This document shows, piece after piece, positions 19,755 through 29,416 of a stretch of 64,000 nucleotides of DNA. Below the pieces are notes generated by a model. The model saw only the letters and a list, made by a program, of their open reading frames with translations, made no database searches and had not been told where the DNA came from. The translations under genes and the position numbers were made by a program. Position 1 is the first letter of the stretch, and the number at the start of each line of letters is the position of its first letter. This DNA is from Salinimonas iocasae (GTDB lineage Bacteria > Pseudomonadota > Gammaproteobacteria > Enterobacterales > Alteromonadaceae), in NCBI RefSeq assembly GCF_006228385.1, contig NZ_CP039852.1:930001-994000 (forward strand). Reading direction: 5' to 3'.

Positions 19755-21158
19755 CTAACGGGCCCGGCGGTGATTCAGTACAGCATCGCCTATATCCGGC
19801 TCGACTCTGGCACTGTTAAACAATGAAATAAGCGCAATAATGCCCATAAAGACCATTGTCAGCTGAAAATCGGTGGTGACAGGAATACTTCGCGTGTCAT
19901 CAATAATAAAGGTTGCCAGCGCCAATGCCAGCGCGCCTGCAGTAATCCCCATTCCCCGGGTCATTTGCATAATAACCGCACTTAATGTGTTGGCATCGCG
20001 GATATAGGATTGGGGTACATCCGCAAAACTCAGGGTGTTTAGTACCGTCAGGTGCATAGACCGCGTCATACCACTTATAAATAAGATGATACCGAGCAAC
20101 CACGCCGGAGTAGTAGAATCACACAGCGCCAGGATAAAAAAGCCCACGGCAACCAAAAGCGTGTTGTATATAAGCACATTTTTAAAGCCGAACACGTTCA
20201 TGATCCAGGTTGTAGCCGGTTTCACCGCCAGATTGCCTGCGAATAACCACAGTAATAATGTACCGGCTTCAATTGCACTGTAACCCAGGCCCACCTGTAA
20301 CATCAGTGGAATTATAAATGGCGCACTGGATAGCGATATACGTATTATCGAGCCACCGGTCATGGTTGCGCGAAACGTTGAAAACCTCAGTGCAGATAAT
20401 GAAAATAAAGGGGTAGGGGTACGCAACATATGCCGGATAGCGAAGGCGAGGGTCAGTGTTCCGCCTGCAACCAGTACCAACGGAAGCGTTATGTTCTCAG
20501 GTCGGGCGCTGAAAGATTCAAGCCCGGCCATTAACGTACCAAATCCGCTTGCACTAAGCAGGAAGCCTGTGATGTCGAAAGGTTGCCACTGGCCTTTGTC
20601 ATTGTTTAGCAGCCAGTAAGCGAACAACAGTGCAATAGCGCCAAGCGGTACGTTGATGAAAAATATCCACGACCAGTGCCAGGTCTCTGCAATCCAACCG
20701 CCCAGTACCGGACCAATTAAAGGGGCACCAAGGGCTGGCCAGGTTAAGATTGCCATAGCGCTGACTATCTGTTCTTTAGGCAGATTCCTTAATACCACCA
20801 GGCGGCCTACCGGCACCATCATCGCGCCACCAATTCCCTGCAGAACTCTGGCTACCGTAAACTGGTTCAGACTCTGACTAAAGCCGCACAATACTGAGGC
20901 TGCCACGAATATCAGAATGGCCAGAGAGAAAATACGCTTGGCACCAAACCGGTCAGCCGCCCAGCCGCTGATTGGAATAAAAATAGTGACCGCCACCAGA
21001 TAAGCACTAACTCCAACTGACAGATGAGCCGCTGGTACGCCAAATTCGGCGGCAATTATCGGCAATGCCGTGGTAATGATCGTTGCATCGAGAATTTCCA
21101 TGAACAGTGCGGCGGCAACTAACAAAGCAGTCGCTGTTTTATGCGATACAGTTGGCAT
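19755..21158 (-). CDS. MFS efflux transporter, DHA2 (EmrB/QacA-like) family
   Basis: 467 residues, rich in hydrophobic helices consistent with the 14-helix DHA2 drug:proton antiporter family. Motifs visible are LDATIITTALP in helix 1 (the DHA2 motif D1), a motif A-like GWAADRFGAKR after helix 2, and the motif C-like LGAPLIGPVLGGW in helix 5. It sits alone with about 170 bp upstream. No membrane-fusion partner is adjacent, so it may act by itself as an inner-membrane exporter. Substrate unknown. Confidence 0.88.
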   Translation of the reverse strand: MPTVSHKTATALLVAAALFMEILDATIITTALPIIAAEFGVPAAHLSVGVSAYLVAVTIFIPISGWAADRFGAKRIFSLAILIFVAASVLCGFSQSLNQFTVARVLQGIGGAMMVPVGRLVVLRNLPKEQIVSAMAILTWPALGAPLIGPVLGGWIAETWHWSWIFFINVPLGAIALLFAYWLLNNDKGQWQPFDITGFLLSASGFGTLMAGLESFSARPENITLPLVLVAGGTLTLAFAIRHMLRTPTPLFSLSALRFSTFRATMTGGSIIRISLSSAPFIIPLMLQVGLGYSAIEAGTLLLWLFAGNLAVKPATTWIMNVFGFKNVLIYNTLLVAVGFFILALCDSTTPAWLLGIILFISGMTRSMHLTVLNTLSFADVPQSYIRDANTLSAVIMQMTRGMGITAGALALALATFIIDDTRSIPVTTDFQLTMVFMGIIALISLFNSARVEPDIGDAVLNHRRAR

Positions 21159-21214
21159 GTGAGTGTTGTCTCACTTTTATACAAAACGAAAATCGAGTCA
21201 GAGCAATCTTATGG

Positions 21215-21278
21215 AGATTGATTTGAAGGTACGGGCCGGCACGTTGCTACATAAGTGTAGCGAGCCGGCCACAATCTA
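21215..21278. other. Long GC-rich stem-loop between dolP and the efflux gene
   Basis: Three stacked stems: AGATTG / CAATCT outside, GGCCGGC (21234-21240) / GCCGGCC (21264-21270), and GCTACA (21246-21251) / TGTAGC (21256-21261) with a TAAG loop. No T-run follows, so this is not a typical intrinsic terminator. It could be a dispersed palindromic repeat or a 3'-end structure of dolP. Confidence 0.5.
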
Positions 21279-21326
21279 TAAGTGACTGGAGTGGGAGCAG
21301 ATCACAGGGAACAATAAGCAATTGTT

Positions 21327-21911
21327 CTAAGTAATTTCAAACGCTCTGACAACGCGCTGCACACCATCAACATTTCGCGCAATATCGACCGCGTAGGTGG
21401 CTTCCTGATTGGTAACACGGCCCATCAGAAAGACTTCGGAATTTTCCACAACAACTTTGATTTGCATGGAAGGGACATTATCGTTGGCTAGCAGTTTAGC
21501 GCGGATTTTATTAGCCAGCCAGATATCATATGCCTGGGAGGAAGCACCATGGGGCGGTCCCACTCTCACCTGATTATGGATCTTTCTGATATAGTCAACC
21601 TGTTGGACCTCACTGACAGCCTGATCAATAATCTGGCGATCCGGGGCCTGTCCGGTCATAAGGGCTACGCCGTTGTATACATCTACTCGCAGATTCGCTT
21701 CGTCTTTGAGACGGTCGTATTTGGCCCAGCGAAAAGAGACTTTTCCCTCCGCATTCTGGTCATCCAGCTGGGTGCCAACGGTACGACGATCATTGGCGAC
21801 TTTAGCCGCCGCTGCAGCGCCAGCACCTACCGCTGCAACTACGCAGCCCTGTAACTGTGTAGTTGCAATTATCAGTGCCAGAACGCCTGCCGGGATGGCG
21901 CGTTTCAACAT
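21327..21911 (-). CDS. dolP: Outer-membrane BON-domain lipoprotein DolP
   Basis: 194 residues. Lipobox Leu-Gln-Gly-Cys with lipidated C23 after a signal peptide, a Gly/Ala-rich linker, then two BON domains (about 55-120 and 130-194; conserved GVALMTGQAPDRQIIDQA and NSEVFLMGRVTNQEA turns). DolP (YraP) supports outer-membrane integrity in gammaproteobacteria. It starts directly after the diaA stop, in the conserved yraM-N-O-P order. Identification is strong from domain architecture and synteny. Confidence 0.93.
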   Translation of the reverse strand: MLKRAIPAGVLALIIATTQLQGCVVAAVGAGAAAAAKVANDRRTVGTQLDDQNAEGKVSFRWAKYDRLKDEANLRVDVYNGVALMTGQAPDRQIIDQAVSEVQQVDYIRKIHNQVRVGPPHGASSQAYDIWLANKIRAKLLANDNVPSMQIKVVVENSEVFLMGRVTNQEATYAVDIARNVDGVQRVVRAFEIT

Positions 21912-22517
<606 letters not shown>

Positions 22518-22536
22518 TCACTATTCAGGCAATGTT

Positions 22537-22881
22537 TTAGCCTGCAATGTTCTTTATCCACTGCAGGTTCTGATTATCTAATGCTACCACATCAAGTCGC
22601 ATTGATGTGTGATTCGGATTAAGACCGTGTGCCAGCAAAAATTGTTCAAAGCAGGTTTGTAATTTTCTGTACTTCGATGCGGTAACAAATTCACTAGCTA
22701 CGCCGTGGCTCGAACTACGTCTGGCTTTAACTTCGACACAAACCCAGGTTTGTCCGTCGCGCATTACTATATCCAGTTCACCGTAACGCGTTTGAAAATT
22801 CCGCGCTTCGGTTTTAAGGCCCTGAGCCAGAAGATAACTCTCTGCCTTATCTTCTGCTTGCTGGCCAGCTAACCGAGACAT
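22537..22881 (-). CDS. yraN: YraN/UPF0102 family endonuclease-like protein
   Basis: 114 residues with the PD-(D/E)xK-like core of UPF0102: AESYL near 15, NFQTRYGELDIVMRDGQT near 30-45, then VEVKARR. The fold is related to Holliday-junction resolvases, but no confirmed function is known to me. It begins 2 bp after lpoA stops, so the two are translated together. Identification of the family is firm. Confidence 0.93.
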   Translation of the reverse strand: MSRLAGQQAEDKAESYLLAQGLKTEARNFQTRYGELDIVMRDGQTWVCVEVKARRSSSHGVASEFVTASKYRKLQTCFEQFLLAHGLNPNHTSMRLDVVALDNQNLQWIKNIAG

Positions 22882-22883
22882 GT

Positions 22884-24812
22884 CTACTCTCCGGTAACCG
22901 GAATGATTTGCTGATTATTAATACGAGCCTGGGGTAATGTCCGGATAACCCGGCCTGCTTCATCTACGGACAACTTACCGGTCAGACCTTCAAGGCTTAC
23001 CTGGGGGAGCAACGCCATCTGCTCTACGTTAGGCAGCATCTGGTAAGCATCGACTCCGAAAGCGAAAAAGCGGGAAAACGCCGTACTCCGATCCGGCCAT
23101 AATGTATTAGCTGTGCGGGTAAACTCAGGCCACCGGTTTTGGGGTAACATCCAGGGCATATCGATAAAACGAACATTCTGCAGATCGCGCCATTGGTTCT
23201 TACCGCTGTCATACTCCATCGAGCGCGATGTTGTATACACAGGAACCGTTTTACCATCGAATGGACTCAGGCTGGCTTCAACCATTGGGTTGAGAAGTTC
23301 TGTTTGTTCCGGTGAGGCAAAAACAACGATAGCATCAATATCACGGCGGTTGCGCGTAACATTGTGAAGCTTTTCGTTAACCATGTAACGAATCTGGTCA
23401 ATGCGCGATTTGCTTTGTGCCACACCAAGCGCGTCAGTAATTCCGTCTTTCAGCGAACCGCTGTCATCAAAGGTGACGATATTAAGCGTCCGGGACTTTT
23501 CGTTATCAGAGTGATGGCGTTGCCAGCGTGACTCAAACGCGTCCAGCAGGCGTTGATAAATAGTGCTGTTAGCAGCAACTACGATAGGTGAACGATACCC
23601 TTTTTGCGCTATGTGATCGGCCAGCTGATAGGCTTCCTCTTCAGGGGCCAGTGCAAACCACGTTGCTGGTAAAGGCTCAGCTGCCGGTACGGCAAACTCT
23701 TCAGGGATCAGCGGGCTGTCGATAGTGCTGATAGTGACCGGCGAGGCGTCATCCGGACGATTAAGCGCCAGAAGATTGATGTTACTGGGCAGGGTGGGCA
23801 ACATCAGGTCAAGGGTTTCTTTTAACAGCGGACCGATAACCCACTGCGTGTCGCCAATAGCATCAATTAGCTCCTCACCAGATTTTCCGTTGGTATCTAT
23901 AAACGTAAGGTGTGGGGCCGAGGCCGAGCCATCCCGAGATAACTGGTCATAATAAGCAGCCAGTATGCCGTCTTTCACCGCCATACCGGTTGCTTTATAG
24001 CGGCCACTCAACGGTAGCATTACCGTTGCCTTCTGAACGTCTTTGCGGCGCAACTCTGCCGCCTGTATAATTGGCTCGGGGAGGTGAGTGACCAGTGGCG
24101 TTCCGCGATAGACACGGGAAAAGCGTTTAAGCTCGCGGTTAAATTGCGCTGTATTTAACCCATGTTCAGCAACCAGATTATACAATGCAACGTAAGGCTG
24201 AAGATTACTGTATTGCGCAGCCTGTTGCTTAATTTCGCTGGCCGGCACCTTGTTTACCCACTGCCATACACGTTCCACAGAGTCAGCATCGTCGGTCATA
24301 ATTTGTGCATAAGATGCAGCGGCAGCCAGGTAGTTCTGTTGGCGTTCATACAGGTGAGTCAGTAATGTCAGCTGATGATTTTTAACCTGCACATCAGCGG
24401 CCAGCGGTGTTAACAGCTCTATTAACTGTTCGGTATCAGCGCCTGGATCGTTCATGTAACTTTGTGCAATTAGCGTTTCTGCACGGCGCTTTTCAGGCGT
24501 ATCAAGTGGCTGGGAAATCAAAGAAAGTAAAATATGTTGTGCCTGAGCAGCTTGGTCACGTTGCAAATAGGCTGTGGCAGCATCTAACAGCACCCGGGTT
24601 ACCTGATTCGGATCAGCGTCCGGCTCCATTTGCTGAGCGCGCAGTAGCAAAGACTTAGGTGATTGCTCGACCTTTTCGATCACGGGCATGGTATCTGTTG
24701 CGATTGGTTTTTCAGGCGCCCTGGTAGCCGGTGAGGTACAGCCAGCTATTGATAACACAAGCACCAGAGCACAGCATGATAAAGATAAACGGCCCTGACT
24801 GTTTAATTGCAC
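22884..24812 (-). CDS. lpoA: Outer-membrane lipoprotein activator of PBP1A
   Basis: 642 residues. Signal peptide with lipobox Ile-Ala-Gly-Cys (C25), an N-terminal TPR-like helical part (about 40-255) and a C-terminal periplasmic-binding-protein-like domain (about 260-640, with VMLPLSGRYKATGMAVKDGILAAYY). LpoA reaches through the periplasm to activate peptidoglycan synthesis by PBP1A. It is divergent from rsmI, as in E. coli yraL-yraM. First gene of the lpoA-yraN-diaA-dolP operon. Confidence 0.95.
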   Translation of the reverse strand: MQLNSQGRLSLSCCALVLVLSIAGCTSPATRAPEKPIATDTMPVIEKVEQSPKSLLLRAQQMEPDADPNQVTRVLLDAATAYLQRDQAAQAQHILLSLISQPLDTPEKRRAETLIAQSYMNDPGADTEQLIELLTPLAADVQVKNHQLTLLTHLYERQQNYLAAAASYAQIMTDDADSVERVWQWVNKVPASEIKQQAAQYSNLQPYVALYNLVAEHGLNTAQFNRELKRFSRVYRGTPLVTHLPEPIIQAAELRRKDVQKATVMLPLSGRYKATGMAVKDGILAAYYDQLSRDGSASAPHLTFIDTNGKSGEELIDAIGDTQWVIGPLLKETLDLMLPTLPSNINLLALNRPDDASPVTISTIDSPLIPEEFAVPAAEPLPATWFALAPEEEAYQLADHIAQKGYRSPIVVAANSTIYQRLLDAFESRWQRHHSDNEKSRTLNIVTFDDSGSLKDGITDALGVAQSKSRIDQIRYMVNEKLHNVTRNRRDIDAIVVFASPEQTELLNPMVEASLSPFDGKTVPVYTTSRSMEYDSGKNQWRDLQNVRFIDMPWMLPQNRWPEFTRTANTLWPDRSTAFSRFFAFGVDAYQMLPNVEQMALLPQVSLEGLTGKLSVDEAGRVIRTLPQARINNQQIIPVTGE

Positions 24813-24945
24813 ATCTGATCCCTCTTATTCTGGAGCCCCAAGTTTATCTGAACACACAGGAAAATCTACGTCTGCGACAATAAACCGTACTCAAGCCGTG
24901 GTACACTGCAGGTTTTCTAAATAGCAGATTCAGGTAACCACGTTT

Positions 24946-25773
24946 ATGCCCGCAACGCTGTACATTGTACCTACCCCTATTGGTAATCTGGAAGATATCA
25001 CCACAAGGGCGCTGAAAACGCTTGAGTCCGCTGACTGGATTGCCGCTGAGGACACCCGGCACACCCAGCGACTTTTGCAGCATTTTAGTATAAAAACCCG
25101 CACGCTTTCTTTGCACGAACATAACGAGGAAAAGCGGGCTGCGATGCTTTGTCATCGATTGCAGGACGGCGAAAGTGTTGCCCTGGTCAGCGATGCCGGC
25201 ACGCCGCTTATCAGCGATCCGGGTTTTGTACTTGTTCGTCACTGCCGCGAGCAGGGTATTCCTGTTGTTCCGCTACCCGGGCCGTGCGCCGCGATTACAG
25301 CGTTAAGTGGTTCAGGTTTACCAACCGATCGATTTATTTTTGAGGGTTTTCTGCCGGTAAAAAGTCAGGCGAAGGAAAACAGACTGGCACTTCTAACCGA
25401 TCGCCATGCTACGACGGTATTTTACGAAGCACCACGTCGTGTAATCGCCACCCTTAAAGATATACAGAAGATACTGGGTAATGAGCGCAATGTTGTTATT
25501 GCCAAAGAGCTCACCAAAGCATTTGAGTCGATTATCAGCGGGCGACCGGATGATGTCATACAGTGGCTTGAAGCAGAGCCGGCCAGACAAAAAGGCGAGT
25601 TTGTAGTAATGGTATCGCCAGCGCCTGAACAGGATACGGAAATACCGGCAGAGGCGCTGGCGTTACTGAAAGCGCTAACGGAAGAACTTCCTCTCAAAAA
25701 GGCGGCCGCCATTGTGGCAGCTCACTACAAGTTGAAAAAGAATGCGTTGTATCAGGTTGGGCTGACCCTTTAA
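24946..25773 (+). CDS. rsmI: 16S rRNA (cytidine-1402-2'-O)-methyltransferase
   Basis: 275 residues, of the tetrapyrrole-methylase superfamily. The start is LYIVPTPIGNLEDITTRAL and the SAM-binding regions include AEDTRHTQRLL, LVSDAGTPLISDPG and PLPGPCA. RsmI modifies C1402 of 16S rRNA with RsmH to tune decoding. It is divergent from lpoA with a 133-bp shared promoter region. Identification is firm. Confidence 0.97.
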   Translation: MPATLYIVPTPIGNLEDITTRALKTLESADWIAAEDTRHTQRLLQHFSIKTRTLSLHEHNEEKRAAMLCHRLQDGESVALVSDAGTPLISDPGFVLVRHCREQGIPVVPLPGPCAAITALSGSGLPTDRFIFEGFLPVKSQAKENRLALLTDRHATTVFYEAPRRVIATLKDIQKILGNERNVVIAKELTKAFESIISGRPDDVIQWLEAEPARQKGEFVVMVSPAPEQDTEIPAEALALLKALTEELPLKKAAAIVAAHYKLKKNALYQVGLTL

Positions 25774-25888
25774 ATGGTGTCCGCTTCCCCATGCATTCAA
25801 TGAGGGGGGCGTAAGTACCTCAGTCCATATGAGCGGTAATCAAAATTGATGGTTGCGCCGTACCCAACGTATATTAATTGGAGGGCAT

Positions 25889-26155
25889 ATGACAAACCGT
25901 ACTTTGAAGCTGGACATCCACGAGGGGACCTGGATGGTGAATGTCATCGACAGAGTTAATGATGATGGTGTCTACGAACTATTGCATCCAAACAAGGAAG
26001 CGCAGGTAGAAGTCAATGACGAAAAGATGCAGGGCTTTGAATACAACATTACGGCTCATGCGGGAACACCATTTAAGCTTTTGCTCGACGATACCGTGCT
26101 TGCTGAAGGTGAAGTGCCAGACGATGGAGTTGCACGTGGTAAAGGGGTTTTATAG
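25889..26155 (+). CDS. Small cytoplasmic protein of unknown function
   Basis: 88 residues from the ATG at 25889, behind a strong GGAGGG ribosome-binding site. An upstream extension of the frame to 25853 has no such site, so I use the inner start. No signal peptide or membrane helix. It is acidic, with a likely beta-rich fold (alternating HEGTWMVNVIDRVND and EYNITAHAGTPFKLLLDD strands). It lies after rsmI in the same direction with a 115-bp gap and has its own terminator. Not recognised. Confidence 0.75.
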   Translation: MTNRTLKLDIHEGTWMVNVIDRVNDDGVYELLHPNKEAQVEVNDEKMQGFEYNITAHAGTPFKLLLDDTVLAEGEVPDDGVARGKGVL

Positions 26156-26206
26156 TCACCTATACTGAGGAAGCAGAATACTGCTTTACGCCAGATAGCC
26201 AATAAA

Positions 26207-26242
26207 AATAGGGCAGCCGGATCATTACCGTGCTGCCCTATT
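26207..26242. terminator. Bidirectional terminator between small gene and nspC
   Basis: 11-bp perfect stem AATAGGGCAGC / GCTGCCCTATT with a 14-nt loop; T-rich sequence follows on the plus strand and A-rich precedes. It lies between convergent genes. Confidence 0.8.
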
Positions 26243-26302
26243 TATTTTGTGTCGTTCTTTATTCGCAATAAACAAGGTTTGGGCTAACACCCCAAAGCTC
26301 GC

Positions 26303-27433
26303 TCAGGACAACCGCCCTTTGAAGTCTTCGTAGGTAAACTGCCTGACCAGTTCAAACTCGCCATTTTTTCGTAAGATACCGATTGATGGATGCTCAACAC
26401 CGTTGAAAAAGCTGGTTTTTACCATTGTGTAATGCATCATATCTTCAAACTGAAGACGGTCGCCTATCTTCAGTGGCTGGTCGAACGAATAGGTATCTAT
26501 CACATCACCTGCCAGACAGGAATTTCCTCCCAGACGAAAGTTATGCGGTTTATCGCCGGGCATACCTGCGTGGGTGATAACAGGGCGATAAGGCATCTCT
26601 AACACATCAGGCATGTGCGCCGTTGCTGAGATATCGAGTATGGCAATATCACCTTCGTTTTTAACAATGTCCACGACTTCGGCTATCAACGGACCGGTCT
26701 GCCATGCCACAGCAGAGCCTGGTTCAAGAATGACATCGAGATGCGGGTAGCGCGTCTTAAAGGCTTTGAGTGTGCTGATAAGATGCTCAACATCGTAGTC
26801 AGCACGCGTCATAAGATGACCACCACCCAGATTCAGCCATTTCAGTGACGGCAACCACTGACCAAAGCGGGCTTCAATTGCTTCCAGTGTTCGGGCAGTG
26901 GCAAATGAATCACATTCACACAAGTTGTGACAATGAAATCCATCAATACCCGACAGGTCAACATTGTTAAGCTCACTGGCCCGGACACCCAGGCGGGAGC
27001 CCGGAGCAGCCGGATCGTACAAAGGCGTTTCCGCTTCCTGATGTTCAGGGTTAATTCTCAACCCCAGTGATACGTCAGGCATAGCGTCACGGTAACGCTC
27101 CCACTGCGAAAGACTGTTAAAAGACAGGTGATTGACCAGCTTGTTCAACTGGGCAATATCATCGGGTTTGTAAGCGGGAGAGTAGGCATGCACCTCTTTA
27201 CCCATTTCACTGGCCAGCTTTGCCTCCCAGACAGAACTGGCGGTGGCACCGTGCAGATATGGCCTGATAATATCAAACGCCGACCACATGGAAAATCCTT
27301 TAAGCGCCAGAATGATACGGGCACCCGATTCTTCCTGGACGCGCTGCATCAGCGTAAGGTTCTCTAGTAGCCTTGCCTCTTCAAGCACATAGCAGGGTGA
27401 TGGAATATCATCCCGAGATGTTAAGTCGCTCAA
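26303..27433 (-). CDS. nspC: Carboxynorspermidine decarboxylase
   Basis: 376 residues, alanine-racemase-fold PLP decarboxylase. The N-terminal LALKGFSMW holds the PLP lysine (near residue 44), CHNLCECDSF is the signature of the carboxy(nor)spermidine decarboxylases, and LGGGHLMT is the phosphate-binding loop. It removes CO2 from carboxy(nor)spermidine to give (nor)spermidine. It follows the dehydrogenase gene with a 15-bp gap, completing the two-step alternative polyamine route. Which polyamine is made is not set by sequence alone. Confidence 0.93.
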   Translation of the reverse strand: MSDLTSRDDIPSPCYVLEEARLLENLTLMQRVQEESGARIILALKGFSMWSAFDIIRPYLHGATASSVWEAKLASEMGKEVHAYSPAYKPDDIAQLNKLVNHLSFNSLSQWERYRDAMPDVSLGLRINPEHQEAETPLYDPAAPGSRLGVRASELNNVDLSGIDGFHCHNLCECDSFATARTLEAIEARFGQWLPSLKWLNLGGGHLMTRADYDVEHLISTLKAFKTRYPHLDVILEPGSAVAWQTGPLIAEVVDIVKNEGDIAILDISATAHMPDVLEMPYRPVITHAGMPGDKPHNFRLGGNSCLAGDVIDTYSFDQPLKIGDRLQFEDMMHYTMVKTSFFNGVEHPSIGILRKNGEFELVRQFTYEDFKGRLS

Positions 27434-27448
27434 ACCCGCTACTCCTGA

Positions 27449-28651
27449 CTATTTAGAAAAAGGGCTTTGGTCACATTCAATGACATGCCACGGCAGACCA
27501 TGTTTGCCCAACTCTTCCATAAACGGGTCAGGGTCAAACTGTTCCATATTCCAAACGCCTGGTTTTTTCCATGTACCATCAAGCATCAGTTTAGCACCAA
27601 TCATTGCCGGTACACCGGTGGTATAAGAAACAGCCTGCGCACCCACTTCTTCGTTCGTCTTAGCGTGATCGCAGTTGTTATAGATAAAGATTGTTTTTTC
27701 TTTACCATCTTTAACACCCGTGATGTAGGTACCGATGCACGTCATACCCGTATAGCCTTCAGCCAGAGAGCCCGGGTTAGGTAACACGGCTTTTAAGAAC
27801 TCCAGAGGTACAATTTTCTGACCCTGGAACTCAACCGGTTCAATGCTGGTCATGCCGATACCTTCAAGCACCCGCAAGTGATTCAGATAGGCATCGCCGA
27901 ACGTCATCCAGAAGCGCGCACGTTTAATGCCCGGAATATGTTTAACGATAGACTCAAGCTCTTCGTGATACATCAGGTAAGAAGGGCGAACGCCAATGTT
28001 TTGATAGTCCAGATCTTCACGCACGCTCAATGGATCGGTTTCTTTCCATTGCCCGTCTTCAAAGAATTTACCACGCTGGGTAATTTCGCGAATATTGATT
28101 TCAGGATTGAAGTTGGTCGCAAAAGCCTGACCGTGGTCGCCACCATTACAATCTACGATATCCAGGTAATGAATCTCGTCGAAGTAATGTTTGGCGGCAT
28201 ACGCGGTAAACACGTTAGTGACACCTGGGTCAAAACCTGAGCCCAGAAGCGCCATGATACCGGCATCTTTAAACTTGTCCTGATAAGCCCACTGCCATTT
28301 GTATTCAAACTTGGCTTCGTCTTTTGGCTCATAATTGGCTGTATCGAGGTAGTCTGTGCCAGTGGCCAGACAGGCATCCATAATCGGCAAGTCCTGATAA
28401 GGTAGTGCCAGATTGATTACCAGGTCAGGTTTCACATCATTAATCAGTGATTCGACTTCGCTGGCATTATCTGCATCTACTGCAAAGACAGCTTTGACGC
28501 GGTCTGCGCCTACTTCTTTTTGCAGTGCCTCACATTTTGATACCGTACGGCTCGCCAGATAGATTTCGTCGAAATACTCAGGCAAACGCGCACATTTTTT
28601 TACCGTTACTGTAGAGACGCCACCGGCGCCAATGATTAAAACTCGAGACAT
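27449..28651 (-). CDS. Carboxynorspermidine synthase/dehydrogenase
   Basis: 400 residues from the ATG at 28651 (Met-Ser-Arg-Val-Leu-Ile-Ile-Gly). The frame is open further upstream, but that part lacks a ribosome-binding site and overlaps a terminator hairpin. Saccharopine-dehydrogenase-like protein with an N-terminal Rossmann motif GAGGVS and the LGSGFDPGVTNVF block typical of CASDH/CANSDH. It reductively joins aspartate semialdehyde with putrescine or diaminopropane. Forms an operon with nspC. Strong call from family plus context. Confidence 0.92.
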   Translation of the reverse strand: MSRVLIIGAGGVSTVTVKKCARLPEYFDEIYLASRTVSKCEALQKEVGADRVKAVFAVDADNASEVESLINDVKPDLVINLALPYQDLPIMDACLATGTDYLDTANYEPKDEAKFEYKWQWAYQDKFKDAGIMALLGSGFDPGVTNVFTAYAAKHYFDEIHYLDIVDCNGGDHGQAFATNFNPEINIREITQRGKFFEDGQWKETDPLSVREDLDYQNIGVRPSYLMYHEELESIVKHIPGIKRARFWMTFGDAYLNHLRVLEGIGMTSIEPVEFQGQKIVPLEFLKAVLPNPGSLAEGYTGMTCIGTYITGVKDGKEKTIFIYNNCDHAKTNEEVGAQAVSYTTGVPAMIGAKLMLDGTWKKPGVWNMEQFDPDPFMEELGKHGLPWHVIECDQSPFSK

Positions 28652-28737
28652 GGTTGAATTCCCAAGGTATTGAAATTTGCGGTGAATCCTAGCAGACATC
28701 ATTAAATTGGCAAGCAAAGTTGATATCTGCAAATACA

Positions 28738-28766
28738 AAAAAGCCATCACCATGTGATGACTTTTT
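28738..28766. terminator. Terminator between hypothetical gene and polyamine operon
   Basis: AAAAAG-c-CATCAC pairs with GTGATG-a-CTTTTT around a 3-nt loop, one mismatch. T-run on the plus strand and, by symmetry, on the minus. It ends the gene at 28868 before the polyamine promoter. Confidence 0.75.
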
Positions 28767-28867
28767 GAAAACTTGCCCGGACCTGTGCCTGACAAGATAT
28801 ATACAACAACTTAACACCGACGGCTCACTGATTTCCAGCTGACCTAATACTTGTAGCTAAAGTACCA

Positions 28868-29359
28868 TCAGGAGGCAGAATGGTTCATGGGTGGCGAAAT
28901 AAGAATCTTGCCGTCAATTCGCTTGTAGGGGTAGAGCAGGACTGTTTCATTACCCGACGAATCAGTTGCGTTGATTGCAATAGCATCGAGCTGCTTTTGA
29001 TACTCAGTGGTCACCGTTGCCGCATAAACTAAGATGCTGTCGCTGTGTGTATCGGTGGTTGTATCAATAATACGCCACTGCAGTTGCTCGATTAGATAAC
29101 TTTCGTTCTGTGTATTGGTGAGGTCATCAGCAAACAGGCATCCCACTTTGCCATCTTCATAGAGTGCGGCAAAAGGATAGAATGCCTGACTATGCGGCAA
29201 CATCAATTCACACAAAGTCAGTGCTTTGCGTATAAGCGTTTGTAGTGGAGTGGACAACTGAATAGGACCATTAATCACAGAATCACCCTCCGGCATATTC
29301 AGGGACAGATAATGAATATGCATTGTCGAATTTACTGTCAGTTTTTGAACTGACTTCAT
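28868..29359 (-). CDS. Protein of unknown function
   Basis: 163 residues, not recognised. No signal peptide or membrane helix is evident. The middle contains AFYPFAALYEDGKVGCLF and the C-terminal half SDSILVYAATVTTEYQ and ETVLLYPYKRIDGKI, suggesting a small alpha/beta cytoplasmic protein. The ATG at 29359 has no Shine-Dalgarno and lies directly after the T-run of a terminator; an internal Met near residue 14 is an alternative start. It shares direction with the PLP enzyme upstream but is separated from it by that terminator. Confidence 0.65.
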   Translation of the reverse strand: MKSVQKLTVNSTMHIHYLSLNMPEGDSVINGPIQLSTPLQTLIRKALTLCELMLPHSQAFYPFAALYEDGKVGCLFADDLTNTQNESYLIEQLQWRIIDTTTDTHSDSILVYAATVTTEYQKQLDAIAINATDSSGNETVLLYPYKRIDGKILISPPMNHSAS

Positions 29360-29360
29360 C

Positions 29361-29391
29361 AAAAAGAAACCCCAGGTCTGTCTTAGGGTTT
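29361..29391 (-). terminator. Terminator after the PLP enzyme
   Basis: AAACCC / GGGTTT 6-bp stem with a 13-nt loop. Read on the minus strand it is followed by a five-T run (29361-29365) just before the next start codon. Confidence 0.55.
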
Positions 29392-29416
29392 AAAACGAAA
29401 CAGGGCAGAGTCAAGA

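Noticed and set aside
25774..25888. RNase P RNA (rnpB) after rsmI, where it occurs in some relatives
   Set aside because: The gap is only 115 bp and holds none of the conserved rnpB segments.
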